NCBI GenBank assembly: GCA_902491565.1
Contig: CABUIE010000012.1
Coordinates: 1-64,000 of the forward strand
DNA: 64,000 nucleotides
Reading direction: 5' to 3'
From: an uncultured Collinsella sp.
Lineage (GTDB): Bacteria; Actinomycetota; Coriobacteriia; Coriobacteriales; Coriobacteriaceae
The translations under genes and the position numbers were made by a program. Under the pieces are notes generated by a model. The model did not search any database, was not told where the DNA came from, and saw only the letters and a program-made list of their open reading frames with translations. Shown piece by piece: positions 43,239 to 51,870 of this stretch. The stretch's first letter is position 1. Every line of letters begins with the position of its first letter.

Positions 43239-46200
43239 ATGGCAAACTACAGTCCACAACACTTTGAGCCTCGGGCCAAGGCCGTCAACGTCAAGGGCGT
43301 TGCCAACCGCGCCGTCGCAACCGTTTTGACGGCGGGCCTCATCGCTCAGCCGCTCATGTCGCCGCTGGCGGCAATCGCCGCACCGTCAACCGATAACGGC
43401 GATTCTGTTCAGGGGGGGGGATAGTTCTGTAGAGAATACCGTTGCCGCCGGTAACCAAGCGGTCGTAAAGACGGCTGCCCAGCTGGCCGAGGAGTCGGCA
43501 AAGCAGCTCAAGGACGCTCAGGCCGCCTACGATGCCGCCCAGAAGAAGGCCGACGCGGCGGGCCAGTCTCAAAAGCAGGCACAGCAGCAAAAGAATCAGG
43601 CCTCGCAGGCCGTGACCGATAACGCCGCCGAGCAGAACGAGGCCGAGGTAGCCGCGCTTCAGGAGAAGATCGATGAGCTTAAGGCAGCCGTCGAAAAGAC
43701 CGAGCAGCAGCAGAAGAAGCTGGGCGACCTGAACGATCAGCTCGAACAGGCCAACAAGAGTGTCGAGGATAAGACCCAGGCGCTCAAGGACGCCAAGGCA
43801 AAGCAGGATGAGGCCAAGAAGGCCCTCGATGATGCCCAGGCCAAGCTCGAGGCCATGGGTATGGACGAGTACGAGGCCGCCAAGAAGGCCGTCGAGGACG
43901 CACAGGCAAAGCTCGATGACGCCAATAAGGTCGTTGCTACTGCACAGGCCAATCTGGACCAGGCCAAGGCTGCCGAGGCCAGCGCCCAGCAGGAAAAGCA
44001 GAATACCGAGGCAGCTTTGACGACTGCCCAGGCCAAGAAGCAGGAGACTGCCGCTGCTCTCGCAGCCGCAACCACCGCGCGCGATAACGCCCAGCAGAAG
44101 TTCAACCAGGCGCAGGCCGCGCTCGATGCTGCCGTCTCGGGTACGGGTGTTGACCTGAGTGCGCTTGAGGCCGCCATGAACGCTGCTGCTGGTGAGCTCA
44201 AGACCGCGCAGACGGAGCTCAATGCCGCGACGGATGCCGACGCTACCGCCCAGGCGAACCTGCAGGCGGCCCAGAATACCGCCACCGCCGCGCAGGAGAA
44301 GGCCAACGCCGCCAACGCTGCCGTGGCATCTGCCCAGTCTGCATACGATGCGGCAAACAAGGAGTACAAGGACGCGGCCAGTAAGCGTGACGCCGCGAAG
44401 ACGGCATACGAGCAGGCCCAGCAGACCGAGGCTGACAAGAAGTCGGAGTACGACCGCCTCGTCGAGATCCGTCAGCAGAAGCATAACGAGTTCGATCAGG
44501 CTCGTGCTGAAGTAACCGACGCGAAAAATGCATATGACACCGCAACCGCCGAGGTCGAGAAGCTCAACCAGCAGATTGCCGACCTCAAGGCGAACATGAC
44601 CGTAGACCAGAATGTCATCAGCCAGGGTATGCTCGGCTTCATGAACTACATCATCGGCGGCAGTCAGTTCACAGCCACGCAGAAGAAGAACGCCCAAGAC
44701 GCCGTATCGATGCTGACCGGTGCCGATGACAAGGCCGAATGGTATGACCAGTACGTCGATCATGACATGTCTCGCGACACCAATCCGCTTTCCTTGGAGC
44801 AGATGCGCAACGCCCTGACCTACCTCGATACCCAGAACAACCTCCGCAAGGCGAACGGTCAGTCGGCGCTCAGCGTCAGCCTCCGCATGACTGTGGCAGC
44901 CGCCCTCAATACATCGTATTCATCGAACATCTGGGGGCACTCGAACTGCTATTTCGACAACGGGGAGAATCTTGCCGGCGGAGGCGGCGCATATACCGGC
45001 GGCGAAACCGAGGATACACTCGGCTGGCCATACACCGGTCTCTATACTCAGGAAAAGGAGAAATTCGATAAGTACGTCGAGCAGTATGGCGACGATCTCG
45101 GCAGCCATCGATACGACGCCTACTACATCTACCAGAACTATGCCAGTATCTCCCGTGAGTGCGGGCATTATCTCAACATTATTGATTCCTCTACGAGGGC
45201 AATCGGTATTGCAACCGGTAGCGGTAAGAACACCAATTCCGAGGTAACCATCTTCGATTACAGCGATGATGACACTCAGGCCGATTTCACTGTCTCCGAG
45301 TTCAAGAAGCTCCTCAACGATTACATCGATTCCGCCTACAACGCAGGCGGCACGCAGGAGCAGAAGGAGCAGCTGAAACAGCTACAGAATAAGCTGGCGG
45401 AGGCGCAGAAGAACTTCGGGACTGCCGGAACGGCTTATTCTGACGCATTGGATAAGCAAGAAAGCGCACGCGACGCCTATACCGCGGCCGACACGAACGT
45501 GAACACCGCCAAGGGTGAGTACGAGAAGGCTAAGTCCGGCACCGCCGCCGCGAAGACGGCATACGACGCCGCGAAGGACGCACTCGGCGGAATCGACATC
45601 GAGTCCCTCAAGCAGAACCTCGATGCCGCCAAGGCCGAGGCCGCTACTGCCCAGGCGGCTCTCGATAAGGCAAACGCCACGCTTGCTGACAGTAAGACGA
45701 AGGCAGCCGAGGCCGCTGCTCACAAGGCGAAGGCTCGCAGCGCCTACGACGCCGCCAAGGTAAAGTCCGATCAGGCCAACGAGGCGTATGACAACGCTAC
45801 CGCTTCGGTCAAGGACCTTGCCGCCAAGTGCGATGCCGCCAAGACGGATCTTGCGAACAAGCAGGGCACGCTTAACGATGCCAAGAAGGCCGACGACACT
45901 GCCCAGGCTGGCGTTGACAAGGCTCAGGCCGCAGACGTGCACGCCGCGACCGCTCTTTCGGGCGCCAAGCAGGCAGTTGCCGCCAAGACGCAGACCCTGT
46001 CCGACGCACAGGCGAAGGCCAAGGCCGCCGAGGACGAGCTTGCCACCGCAAACAAGGCCTTCGAGCGCTTCGCCGGTGCCCAGAAGGCGGTCGACGACGC
46101 CAAGGCCGCCTATGACGCTGCCGTCGCCGGTGTCGCCGATGCCCAGAAGCAGCTCGAGGCCGCCAACGAAGCCGTCGTCGATGCGAACCTCGATATCGTC

Positions 46201-46695
46201 AAGGCCAAGGCCGAGCTTGCCAACGATGAGGCACTCAAGGCCGATCTTGAGGCTGTCGACCACAAGGCATCCCTTGCCGCGGGCACGACGGGCAACGAGA
46301 AGCTGGTCAAGCTGAACGCTGCCTACGCTCGCTACAAGGCTGCCGTCGATGCTGCCGCTGGTCTCAAGGCTGCTCTGAGCGATGCCGATGCCAAGCTGTC
46401 CGATGCCAACGACGCCTATGCCGCCGCGCTTGCCGAGCTTGGCGATGCCAAGGATGCCCTGGCTGCCGCGCAGGCCGAGTACGACAAGTACCACCCCAAG
46501 GCCGAGCCGCAGGCCAAGCCTCAGGTTGCGCAGGCTGCTGCAAAGGCCCCCGTTGCCAAGAAACAGGCTGCGCCTGCCGCGCTCGCCCAGACTGGCGACA
46601 ATTCCGCTCTTGCGGGCGAGGTGTTCGTCATCGGCGGTATTACGCTCGTGGCCGCTGGTGTGACGCTGAGCGATCGTCGTCGCAAGCAGATGTAG
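43239..46695 (+). CDS. SEC10/PgrA-like LAQTG-anchored coiled-coil surface protein, frameshifted at a G9 tract
   Basis: Large cell-wall surface protein; if the tract lost one G it would be 1151 residues. As given, the frame from ATG 43239 (MANYSPQHFEPRAKAV, hydrophobic export signal ending near AAIAAP) stops at 43424 right after nine G (43412-43420), while the other frame runs open to 46695. Domains in the restored protein: signal (1-50), Ala/Lys/Asp-rich coiled coil (about 65-480), a CAP-like domain (about 515-685, HSNCYFDNGENLAGG and CGHYLNIID), a second coiled coil (about 690-1090), and a sorting signal LAQTGD (about 1115) with hydrophobic stretch and RRRKQM tail. The layout matches SEC10/PgrA surface-exclusion or adhesin proteins. 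Likely phase-variable, or an assembly error. Confidence 0.88.
43412..43420 (+). repeat. Homopolymeric G9 tract in the surface protein gene
   Basis: Nine consecutive G directly after the CAG of codon 58. Eight or eleven G would put the signal peptide in frame with the 1.09-kb-codon body of the protein; nine G gives a stop four codons later. Confidence 0.9.
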
Positions 46696-46762
46696 CGTTT
46701 CGAGCGTAGTTTCTGCAACGAACTTCGGTTCATAGCAGGAGCGCTTCGATGGCTTAACCGAT

Positions 46763-46806
46763 AAGGCCGGCGCGCTGTTAAATGCAGCGCGCCGGCCTTT
46801 CTTTGT
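46763..46806 (+). terminator. Rho-independent terminator after the surface protein gene
   Basis: A perfect 15-bp stem AAGGCCGGCGCGCTG with its complement around a TTAAATG loop is followed by TTCTTTG. Confidence 0.85.
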
Positions 46807-46813
46807 TTCGATA

Positions 46814-46856
46814 TCAAAAAGCCCGGTCGGTAGCCGCGAAAGCTACCGACCGGGCA
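46814..46856 (-). terminator. Rho-independent terminator after the OPT transporter gene
   Basis: A perfect 14-bp stem GCCCGGTCGGTAGC with its complement is followed on the minus strand by TTTTTGATA. It stands back to back with the preceding terminator. Confidence 0.85.
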
Positions 46857-46896
46857 AATCGTAGGCAATATGGTTGCTGTCGAGCAGCTGCTCGAC

Positions 46897-48600
46897 TTAG
46901 CCCAGCAGGCTTAAGCCCACGGAGACAAACGCCAGGATAACGCCGACGATGGACTCGCCGCCGAGCAGGCCGCTGGCAACGACCAGACCCTGTTCCTGGA
47001 AGGCGGCGTCCTTGGCAGCCCTCTCCTCGTCAGAAAGACCAGCGGTGGCGTCGCGGTGGGCGGACCACTTGTCGTAGGCGAGTTTGACGCAGGAGCCCAG
47101 GAATGCCGTGAGCGACATGTAGAACGGCAGGTACACGCCCAGGCCGATCATCATGGCCGGAATGCCGAGCCAATACATGACGATGCCGGCAATAAAGCCG
47201 CCCGCGAACCACGGCACGCTCGGGATACCCGAGACCATGGTGGCAACCACGCTTGCCTGCGCGGCCACAAAGCTCTTATCGGGACCAAAGGCATCCGGAC
47301 CATAGGCGGTGACGAGCGCGACCATAACGGCGGCGGCGACCAGGGCGCCCACGATGCCGCCAATGGCCTGGCCGATCCACTGCGCACGCGAGTTGGTGCC
47401 CAGCACGGCGCCAGCCTTAAAGTCGTTCATGACGTCGCCCGCAAGGCCGCACGCCACGGCTACGATGCCGGCGATAAAGAACAGCTTGACCTGAGCGATC
47501 TGTGCGAAGGCAGCCACGATGAGCATGACGATGAGGCCAAAGATCTCCATGGGGTCGATACCCGTCTGGCCGCAGCTCTGCGCGCTCATGATGGTGGTGA
47601 CAAAGGTGAACAGCGTGACGATGACGGCCGGGACGGGGCCAAGGTCGAGCACGATGGCGATGATCACGGCGATGGCGGCAGCGCCCAGGCCGATGATGCC
47701 GGCATCGAGCTTAAGGGAGCCCGAGATGAGCGACTGCTCGTTGGTGTCGGTGGAGCTGTCGGCGGCGAGGCCGCGGACGATGCCGGTGACCTGCGGCAGG
47801 ATGTCCTTAAGGACGACGGCGACGCCAAAGCCCATCATAAGGCCCATGCCGAGGGACTTGACGATACCCTGCGCGGTCACAACATCGAACAGACCGGCAG
47901 CGGTGCCGCCCACGATGATGCCAAAGTTGCCCAGCAGCGCGCCGGCAAACCAGAACGCGACGGGGGCGAAGCCCACCAAAAAGCCGATGGACAGCAACAT
48001 GGGCGAGTTATAGATGGCAAAGGTCACGCCGGGGATATTGAGCGTGCACAGCATGCTGGGCACCACGCCCAGAGCGTCGCGAAGCACGCTGTAGATGCCT
48101 GCGATGGCCATGGAGCCAAAGAGCTGCTTGCCGGTCTTGCCGCCGGCCTCGGTGGCGCGCAGGGTCTGAGCTGCGGCGTTGCCGGTGGGGAACTCCAGCG
48201 CGGCGTCCACGATAAAGTGACGGTGGATGAGCGCTGTCGCCAGAAGGCCCAAGATGGTGCCGGCGAGCGCCACGATAAACATGTCGAGCCAGCTGATTTG
48301 GTCGGCATAGCCCAGCATCCAGGCGCCCGGGATGGTAAACGCCAGGCCGCCGGCGACCATGGCGCCCGCGGACATGATGGTGTGGGTAACGTTGGCCTCG
48401 TTGAGGCTGGCGTTGCCCATGAGCTTCAGGAAGAACAGCGAAATGACGGCAGCGAAAATGATCGGCCAGGGGAGTGCGCCCATCTTGAGGGCGGTGTAGG
48501 CCGAGCTTGCCGTGATGATCACGCAGCCAAGGACGCCGATGACGACGCCGCGCAGCGTGAGTTGACCGCGCATCGAGGTGTGGTTCGAGGGATTGCTCAT
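46897..48600 (-). CDS. OPT family oligopeptide transporter
   Basis: A proton-coupled peptide or metal-chelate symporter in the membrane. The 567-residue protein has about fourteen helices, with the family blocks NEANVTHTIMSAGAMVAGG, FPTGNAAAQTLRA, SCGQTGIDPMEIFG and CGLAGDVMNDFKAGAVLG. The single-gene layout is typical for bacterial OPT proteins. The start at 48600 is followed by a polar N-terminus (MSNPSNHTSMRGQLT) and preceded by AAGGAGTT. Substrate not assignable. Confidence 0.93.
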   Translation of the reverse strand: MSNPSNHTSMRGQLTLRGVVIGVLGCVIITASSAYTALKMGALPWPIIFAAVISLFFLKLMGNASLNEANVTHTIMSAGAMVAGGLAFTIPGAWMLGYADQISWLDMFIVALAGTILGLLATALIHRHFIVDAALEFPTGNAAAQTLRATEAGGKTGKQLFGSMAIAGIYSVLRDALGVVPSMLCTLNIPGVTFAIYNSPMLLSIGFLVGFAPVAFWFAGALLGNFGIIVGGTAAGLFDVVTAQGIVKSLGMGLMMGFGVAVVLKDILPQVTGIVRGLAADSSTDTNEQSLISGSLKLDAGIIGLGAAAIAVIIAIVLDLGPVPAVIVTLFTFVTTIMSAQSCGQTGIDPMEIFGLIVMLIVAAFAQIAQVKLFFIAGIVAVACGLAGDVMNDFKAGAVLGTNSRAQWIGQAIGGIVGALVAAAVMVALVTAYGPDAFGPDKSFVAAQASVVATMVSGIPSVPWFAGGFIAGIVMYWLGIPAMMIGLGVYLPFYMSLTAFLGSCVKLAYDKWSAHRDATAGLSDEERAAKDAAFQEQGLVVASGLLGGESIVGVILAFVSVGLSLLG

Positions 48601-48774
48601 ATAAAACTCCTTTGCGTATATCCGCTTCCCCCGGGAGCGCCGCTACGGATACGGCGCGGGAAGTCGGGTTACCAAGGGCCGCCGCGTGAGCTCGCGCGCG
48701 ACCGCGCACCAGTATAGCCGCACGGCAGCTCATTTGGGACGGGGCTTTTTTAGCTACCCCGGGCTCGGCCAAAG

Positions 48775-48852
48775 GATGATTATTCTGGGACGGGGATTTA
48801 AAAATCATTAGGTACGCAATGATTTTTAAATCCCCGTCCCAGAATAATCATC
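48775..48852. repeat. Perfect 35-bp palindrome before coaX (REPIN-like)
   Basis: The arms 48775-48809 and 48818-48852 are perfectly complementary around the 8-base spacer AGGTACGC. Each arm is itself a small hairpin, ATGATT...AATCAT around the core GGGACGGGG, so the whole resembles two REP-like units in inverted order. A half-like GGGACGGGG also occurs at about 48734-48744. It ends 37 bases before the coaX start. Confidence 0.9.
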
Positions 48853-48889
48853 GGGATATACTGCTGGGCAGACGAAAGGAGCGCCGACG

Positions 48890-49741
48890 ATGCTTAATGG
48901 GTGCGCATATATATTGACGGTCGACGTGGGCAACACGTTCATTCGCTTTGGCCTGTTTGCCGAGGATTCGGCCGCGGCGCAGGAATGCCCGCTTGCGACG
49001 TGCGAGATCACGACGCCGTCGAGCATTACGGCAGACGAGGCGCACATGAGGCTCGCGCAGGTCATGGGCGCATTGGCAGCCGATGCGGGCATGCCGGGTG
49101 CACTCGTTCCCGCGGCCGCAGTGCTGAGCTGCGTGGTGCCGGCGCTCGAACGCCCATGGAAGGCGGCGCTTTCCCGTACCTGCACGGGACGCGTGCTCAC
49201 CGTGGGGCCGGGCCTCAAGACCGGCATGCCCGTGCACTACGACGACCCGGCCGAGATCGGCCCCGACCGCATCGCCGACGCCGTGGCGGCCCGTGCCGTC
49301 TACGGCTCTCCGTGCATCGTGATCGACCTGGGCACGACGACCAATATCGAGGTCATCGACGCGCACGGTACCTTTGTGGGCGGCGTCATCGCGCCGGGTC
49401 TGGCGCTCGGCGCCCGCTCGCTTTCGGCCGCTGCGGCGCGTCTGCCGCAGGTCGAGCCCTCGGCACCGACGCACGTCATCGGCCGTAACACGCGCGAGGC
49501 CATGCGCTCGGGAGTGGTCTTGGGCGAGGTAGCCCGCATCGACGGCATGCTCGACATGGTGCTTGCCGAGATGCGCGCGACCAAGGCCGCGGGGGAGGGC
49601 GATGTGCCCATCGTCATTACCGGCGACGATGCCGAGGCACTTGCGGCCCTTGTCGGTCACAGTCTGACGGTCGACGACGCGCTGACGTTGCGGGGTCTCG
49701 CCGAGCTCTACCGCATCAACCAAAAGCCCCGCCGCGTGTAA
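48890..49741 (+). CDS. coaX: Type III pantothenate kinase
   Basis: Phosphorylates pantothenate in the first step of coenzyme A synthesis; ASKHA fold, dimeric. The 283-residue protein has LTVDVGNTFIRFGLF at the N-terminus, GPDRIADAVAAR, VIDLGTTTNIEVIDAHG and GGVIAPGLALGARSL, the set typical of CoaX. The ATG at 48890 follows GAAAGGAG; family similarity begins a few residues on at ILTVDVGN. The perfect palindrome ends 37 bases upstream and so lies in its promoter or leader. Confidence 0.95.
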   Translation: MLNGCAYILTVDVGNTFIRFGLFAEDSAAAQECPLATCEITTPSSITADEAHMRLAQVMGALAADAGMPGALVPAAAVLSCVVPALERPWKAALSRTCTGRVLTVGPGLKTGMPVHYDDPAEIGPDRIADAVAARAVYGSPCIVIDLGTTTNIEVIDAHGTFVGGVIAPGLALGARSLSAAAARLPQVEPSAPTHVIGRNTREAMRSGVVLGEVARIDGMLDMVLAEMRATKAAGEGDVPIVITGDDAEALAALVGHSLTVDDALTLRGLAELYRINQKPRRV

Positions 49742-49825
49742 AGGTGAGGGCGCCGGTGGGACAAACGCCCCCACCTTTCACCTGCTACAATGGGTCAAAC
49801 TATTGCGATTACGGAGGTGTCTGCC

Positions 49826-50350
49826 ATGTCGGACGATCTTCATCAAACTTCGTCAGGCAAGCGCCTGGACGTCATTAGCTGGGACGAGTTCTTTATGAGC
49901 GTGGCCATCGCCGCGCAGCGCCGCAGCAAGGACCCCAATACGCAGGTGGGTGCGTGCATCGCCAGCACCAACCACCGCATCCTTTCGGTGGGCTACAACG
50001 GTACGCCCTCGGCGCTCAACGACGACTTTTTCCCGTGGGGTACGAGCGACGACCCGCTGCAGGACAAGCACAACTACGTGGTCCATGCCGAGGCCAACGC
50101 CGTGCTCAACTACCGTGGCTCGCTCAAGGATCTCGAGGGTTCCACGGTCTACGTCACGCTGTTCCCGTGCCACGACTGCGCCAAGATCCTGGCGCAGGTG
50201 GGCGTGGGCGAGGTCGTCTACCTGGACAACAAGTACGCCGATACCGATGATGGACGCATCAGCCGCCGCATCCTCGACTCCTGTGGCATCAGCTACCGCC
50301 AGGTTATCGTCGATGTTCACATCGGCACCGAGGGGCAGGCTCAGCAGTAG
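49826..50350 (+). CDS. dCMP deaminase family protein (ComEB-like)
   Basis: Zinc-dependent deaminase that makes dUMP from dCMP for dTTP synthesis. The 174-residue protein has the first ligand and catalytic Glu in VVHAEANAVLN, the cysteines in LFPCHDCAK, and RSKDPNTQVGACI and GYNGTP, typical of the short bacterial form. The ATG at 49826 follows ACGGAGG; the longer frame from 49790 is unlikely. It lies 84 bases after coaX and is possibly in the same transcript. Confidence 0.93.
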   Translation: MSDDLHQTSSGKRLDVISWDEFFMSVAIAAQRRSKDPNTQVGACIASTNHRILSVGYNGTPSALNDDFFPWGTSDDPLQDKHNYVVHAEANAVLNYRGSLKDLEGSTVYVTLFPCHDCAKILAQVGVGEVVYLDNKYADTDDGRISRRILDSCGISYRQVIVDVHIGTEGQAQQ

Positions 50351-50520
50351 CTCGTGGCAACGCCAGCTGGCGGCAAAACAGCCAAAAGAGACCCGTCCCA
50401 AATTGACCGCTCGTGAAAGTCGTGTCCGCACGCATGGCTGGCGCCTAAGCGGGTACATGGCTGTAGTAACATAGCCCCTGTCCGCGGGCGCGCCCGCGTA
50501 ATTGTGAGAAAGGAGCCCCT

Positions 50521-50799
50521 GTGGCTGTTAACGAAGAGCTGCTTAAGAAGGTTCTTGAAGAGATTCGCCCCAACCTGCAGGCCGACGGCGGCGATATGGA
50601 GTATGTGGGCGTTGACGACGAGGGCGTCGTCCAGCTTGAGCTTCAGGGCGCCTGCGCCGGCTGCCCTATGAGCGCACTGACCCTGTCCATGGGCATTGAG
50701 CGTATCCTGAAGGAGCATGTGCCCGGCGTTACCCGCGTTGAGGAGGTCAATGCCTCCGGCGAGGCCGAGGACCTGTACGACGAGTACGCGCCGTTCTAA
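50521..50799 (+). CDS. NifU-like C-terminal domain protein
   Basis: A 92-residue Fe-S scaffold or carrier of the NifU/NfuA C-terminal type, with the cluster-binding CxxC in LQGACAGCPMSALTL and the preceding NLQADGGDMEYVGV. It starts with GTG after AAAGGAG. There is a short acidic tail. No other Fe-S assembly gene is adjacent, so it probably serves as a general carrier. Confidence 0.92.
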   Translation: MAVNEELLKKVLEEIRPNLQADGGDMEYVGVDDEGVVQLELQGACAGCPMSALTLSMGIERILKEHVPGVTRVEEVNASGEAEDLYDEYAPF

Positions 50800-50908
50800 G
50801 ATGCGAAAGCTGCGGACGGCATACTCCGCATAGACGTTACGCCCAAATATGCGGCTGCGAGCGCAAGGCCCGCGGCCGCATTTGTATGTAGGGAGTAGGA
50901 GGGTCGAC

Positions 50909-51730
50909 ATGCTCAACGACTTCTACCATATGCTTGATCCTGTCGCGATCTCGGCGGGCCCCATCACTATCTACTGGTACGGCCTGGCCTACGTGGTCGG
51001 CGCTCTGCTCACGGCGGTCGTCATGTACCGCACGCAGCGCCGCTGGGGCTTTAACATCACGATTGACGACCTGACGAGTGTCGTGGTCGGCGTGGTCTTT
51101 GGCCTCATTATCGGTGCCCGCCTGTTCTACGTCGTCTTTTACGGTGATGGCTACTACTGGGCGCACCCGCTCGAGATCTTTGCCACCAACGAGGGCGGCA
51201 TGAGCTTCCATGGCGGCCTGGTGGGCGGCATTATCGGCGGCATCATCGTGTGCCGCATGTATAAGCTCGACGCATGGACTTTGGCAGACCTTGCCGTCAT
51301 AGGCGCGCCGCTGGCGCTGTGCCTGGGCCGTTGCGCCAACTTCGTGAACGGAGAGCTGTGGGGCAAGCCGACCGATCTGCCATGGGGCGTGGTCTTTGGC
51401 GGGACTGCGGGCGAGATGCCGCGTCACCCCTCCCAGCTCTACGAGGCATTTCTTGAGGGCATCGTGCTCTTTTGCATTCTGCAGGTGCTCAGCCGCAAAA
51501 AGCCGCTACCGCCCCAAGGCACGTTTATGGGCGTGTTTGTGATGGGTTACGGCATCGTCCGCTTTCTCGTTGAGTTCGTGCGCGTGCCCGATGCCCAGCT
51601 GGGTTATCTGCTGGGAGGCGTCATCACCATGGGCCAGCTGCTGAGTCTGCCGCTCGTAATCGCGGGCCTGGCGCTCATCATCTTTGCTCGTCGCCGCAAC
51701 CAACCCCAGCGCATCTACCTCGACGCCTAG
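50909..51730 (+). CDS. lgt: Prolipoprotein diacylglyceryl transferase
   Basis: Membrane enzyme that attaches diacylglycerol from phosphatidylglycerol to the lipobox cysteine. The 273-residue protein has about seven helices, the signature GRCANFVNGELWG, an upstream SFHGGLVGG block, and RHPSQLYEAFLEG. The ATG at 50909 follows AGGAGGG. It would act on lipoproteins such as the binding protein encoded at 27-28 kb. Two REP-like hairpins follow it. Confidence 0.95.
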   Translation: MLNDFYHMLDPVAISAGPITIYWYGLAYVVGALLTAVVMYRTQRRWGFNITIDDLTSVVVGVVFGLIIGARLFYVVFYGDGYYWAHPLEIFATNEGGMSFHGGLVGGIIGGIIVCRMYKLDAWTLADLAVIGAPLALCLGRCANFVNGELWGKPTDLPWGVVFGGTAGEMPRHPSQLYEAFLEGIVLFCILQVLSRKKPLPPQGTFMGVFVMGYGIVRFLVEFVRVPDAQLGYLLGGVITMGQLLSLPLVIAGLALIIFARRRNQPQRIYLDA

Positions 51731-51735
51731 CCAAG

Positions 51736-51770
51736 ACCACCACAAAGGGGACAGGCACCTTTGTGGTGGT
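51736..51770. repeat. GGGAC-core REP-like hairpin (e)
   Basis: Perfect arms ACCACCACAAAG-type with TTTGTGGTGGT around GGGACAGGCACC. The core is shared with hairpins a, b, c, f and g, but the arms are unrelated in sequence. Confidence 0.85.
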
Positions 51771-51812
51771 TTGCTGGGCAACGATGACAGAACCGTAACG
51801 TTTCCCCAGATA

Positions 51813-51851
51813 AAACCTGCCAAAATAAACCTGTCCCTTTTTGGCAGGTTT
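51813..51851. repeat. GGGAC-core REP-like hairpin (f)
   Basis: Perfect arms AAACCTGCCAAAA/TTTTTGGCAGGTTT around the inverted core CCTGTCCC, 42 bases after hairpin e and in the opposite orientation. It ends 19 bases before the next start codon. Confidence 0.85.
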
Positions 51852-51870
51852 CTAGAAAGGCTTTCGGACT

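Noticed and set aside
43354..44763. 469-codon minus-strand frame over the surface protein
   Set aside because: Leu/Gly-rich shadow of Ala-rich coiled-coil coding sequence.
47056..48717. 553-codon plus-strand frame over the OPT transporter
   Set aside because: Antisense shadow; composition dominated by Gly, Asp, His and Arg, with no domain.
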